Assembly: GCA_016939345.1 (NCBI GenBank)
Contig: JAFGHG010000133.1
Coordinates: forward strand, 1-6,866
DNA from: Candidatus Omnitrophota bacterium
Lineage (GTDB): Bacteria; Omnitrophota; Gorgyraeia; Duberdicusellales; 4484-171
Reading direction: 5' to 3'
Length of the DNA: 6,866 nt
Shown: piece after piece, positions 6,357 through 6,866 of the stretch
Position numbering within the stretch: the stretch's first letter is position 1
Layout: each line of letters opens with the position of its first letter
Program-made: the position numbers and the translations under genes
Notes under the pieces: generated by a model
Database searches by the model: none
Told to the model about the DNA's origin: nothing
The model's input: the letters and a program-made list of their open reading frames with translations, nothing else

Positions 6357-6866
6357 CGCTAAAAGCCTTTCTAAGGATATAGCTTATGTAATTAGCCGCT
6401 CCCCTTAATTTTCTATATAGGTCAGATGAAGATCTTGTATCCAGAAGAAATTTAATCATATATGAAGGCCTGAGGTAGAATTTTTTTAATCCCAGGTCTA
6501 CAAAATAGTTTATTTCTTTTTCGCTTATGCCCGGATACTCGACAATTCCCTTCTGCTCTCCGTCACCAAGCCACTGTGACCAATCCCGGGTTTTAAGCCA
6601 GCCTTGTTCTTCTGCTTGTTTAAAAAAAGCTGTGCCGGGAAAAGGGACAGCACCTGAAAACTGCAGGGTGTCGCAACCTAGAGAAAGGGCAAAATCTATT
6701 GTTTTCTTTGCAGTTTCCGGAGTCTCCCCGGGCAGACCGATAACAAAACAACCATGGACCTGTATCCTTTGTTTTTTAGCCAGTTCCATAAACCTGCGAG
6801 AATCTTCTATGGTTATATTTTTGTGGACATTATCTAAAATATTTTGATCAGCAGACTCAAAGCCTA
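6349..6866 (-). CDS. Radical SAM protein, C-terminal part only
   Basis: The frame is open through the right edge, giving 171 visible residues. A Met at 6789 is internal, not the start, because 25 in-frame codons before it read GFESADQNILDNV and onward, which is the conserved SAM-contacting region of radical SAM cores. After it come HGCFVIGLPGETPET, then VPFPGTAFF, then a DW about 26 residues after the PGT block. The same order is seen in the two complete radical SAM genes of this window. The CxxxCxxC cluster motif and any N-terminal B12-binding-like domain lie outside the window and cannot be checked. The tail has FYLRPSYMIKFLL and a basic, hydrophobic region to the end. The stop TAA overlaps the GTG of the GT2 gene by 8 bases, so the gene belongs to the same operon. 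It is likely a paralogue of the other two. Its substrate is unknown. Confidence 0.9.
   Translation of the reverse strand, partial: GFESADQNILDNVHKNITIEDSRRFMELAKKQRIQVHGCFVIGLPGETPETAKKTIDFALSLGCDTLQFSGAVPFPGTAFFKQAEEQGWLKTRDWSQWLGDGEQKGIVEYPGISEKEINYFVDLGLKKFYLRPSYMIKFLLDTRSSSDLYRKLRGAANYISYILRKAFSGG
6366..6372 (-). promoter_or_regulatory. Ribosome binding site of the GT2 gene (GTG start)
   Basis: On the minus strand AGAAAGG is followed by a 9-base spacer and GTG at 6356. It lies inside the last codons of the upstream radical SAM gene. It supports GTG as the start, because no ATG occurs in frame between the upstream stop at 6384-6386 and the conserved VIVPV strand. Confidence 0.6.

Noticed and set aside
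6349..6789. A complete 146-residue gene starting at ATG 6789.
   Set aside because: The frame stays open upstream to the window edge and encodes conserved radical SAM sequence (GFESADQ), so this ATG is internal and the gene is cut by the edge.
503..6847. Several plus-strand open frames of 60-109 codons (for example at 3134-3463, 6527-6847, 5944-6126).
   Set aside because: All lie wholly or mostly opposite well-supported minus-strand genes, show no recognisable motifs, and read as antisense shadows.
1..6866. tRNA, rRNA, CRISPR array, insertion sequence or riboswitch.
   Set aside because: Nearly all bases are in supported genes; no regularly spaced repeats, transposase, tRNA-like fold or long leader was found on either strand.

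Overview
The window is AT-rich bacterial DNA carrying seven genes, all on the minus strand, so transcription runs from the right end to the left end. In that order they are: the 3' end of a radical SAM gene (cut by the right edge), a membrane-anchored family 2 glycosyltransferase, a GT-B (GT4-type) glycosyltransferase, a complete radical SAM gene with a B12-binding-like N-terminal domain, an NAD(P)-dependent extended-SDR epimerase/dehydratase/reductase, a second complete radical SAM gene of the same architecture, and the 5' end of a polysaccharide-type flippase (cut by the left edge). Coding density is very high. Neighbouring genes overlap by 8 or 4 bases or are 3, 10, 39 or 67 bases apart, which is the layout of one operon.

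The gene content is that of a cell-surface glycan or lipid-linked glycoconjugate locus. Glycosyltransferases assemble a saccharide, an SDR enzyme supplies or modifies a sugar (or a lipid head), and a Wzx/MOP-type flippase would move the lipid-linked product across the inner membrane. The unusual part is that three of the seven genes are radical SAM enzymes that share a C-terminal signature (P-x-PGT followed by DW). This suggests that the glycan or its lipid carrier is chemically modified by radical chemistry such as C-methylation, dehydrogenation, epimerisation or rearrangement. The substrate cannot be read from the sequence.

The abundance of iron-sulfur radical SAM enzymes points to an anaerobe or microaerophile. 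The low GC and the mix of GT, SDR and radical SAM genes would fit uncultured anaerobic lineages such as Omnitrophota, Planctomycetes relatives or Deltaproteobacteria, but the taxon is only a guess. I found no RNA genes, CRISPR array, insertion sequence, convincing promoter or terminator. Internal start signals include a strong Shine-Dalgarno before the leftmost complete radical SAM gene and a GTG start with an overlapping stop for the GT2 gene.
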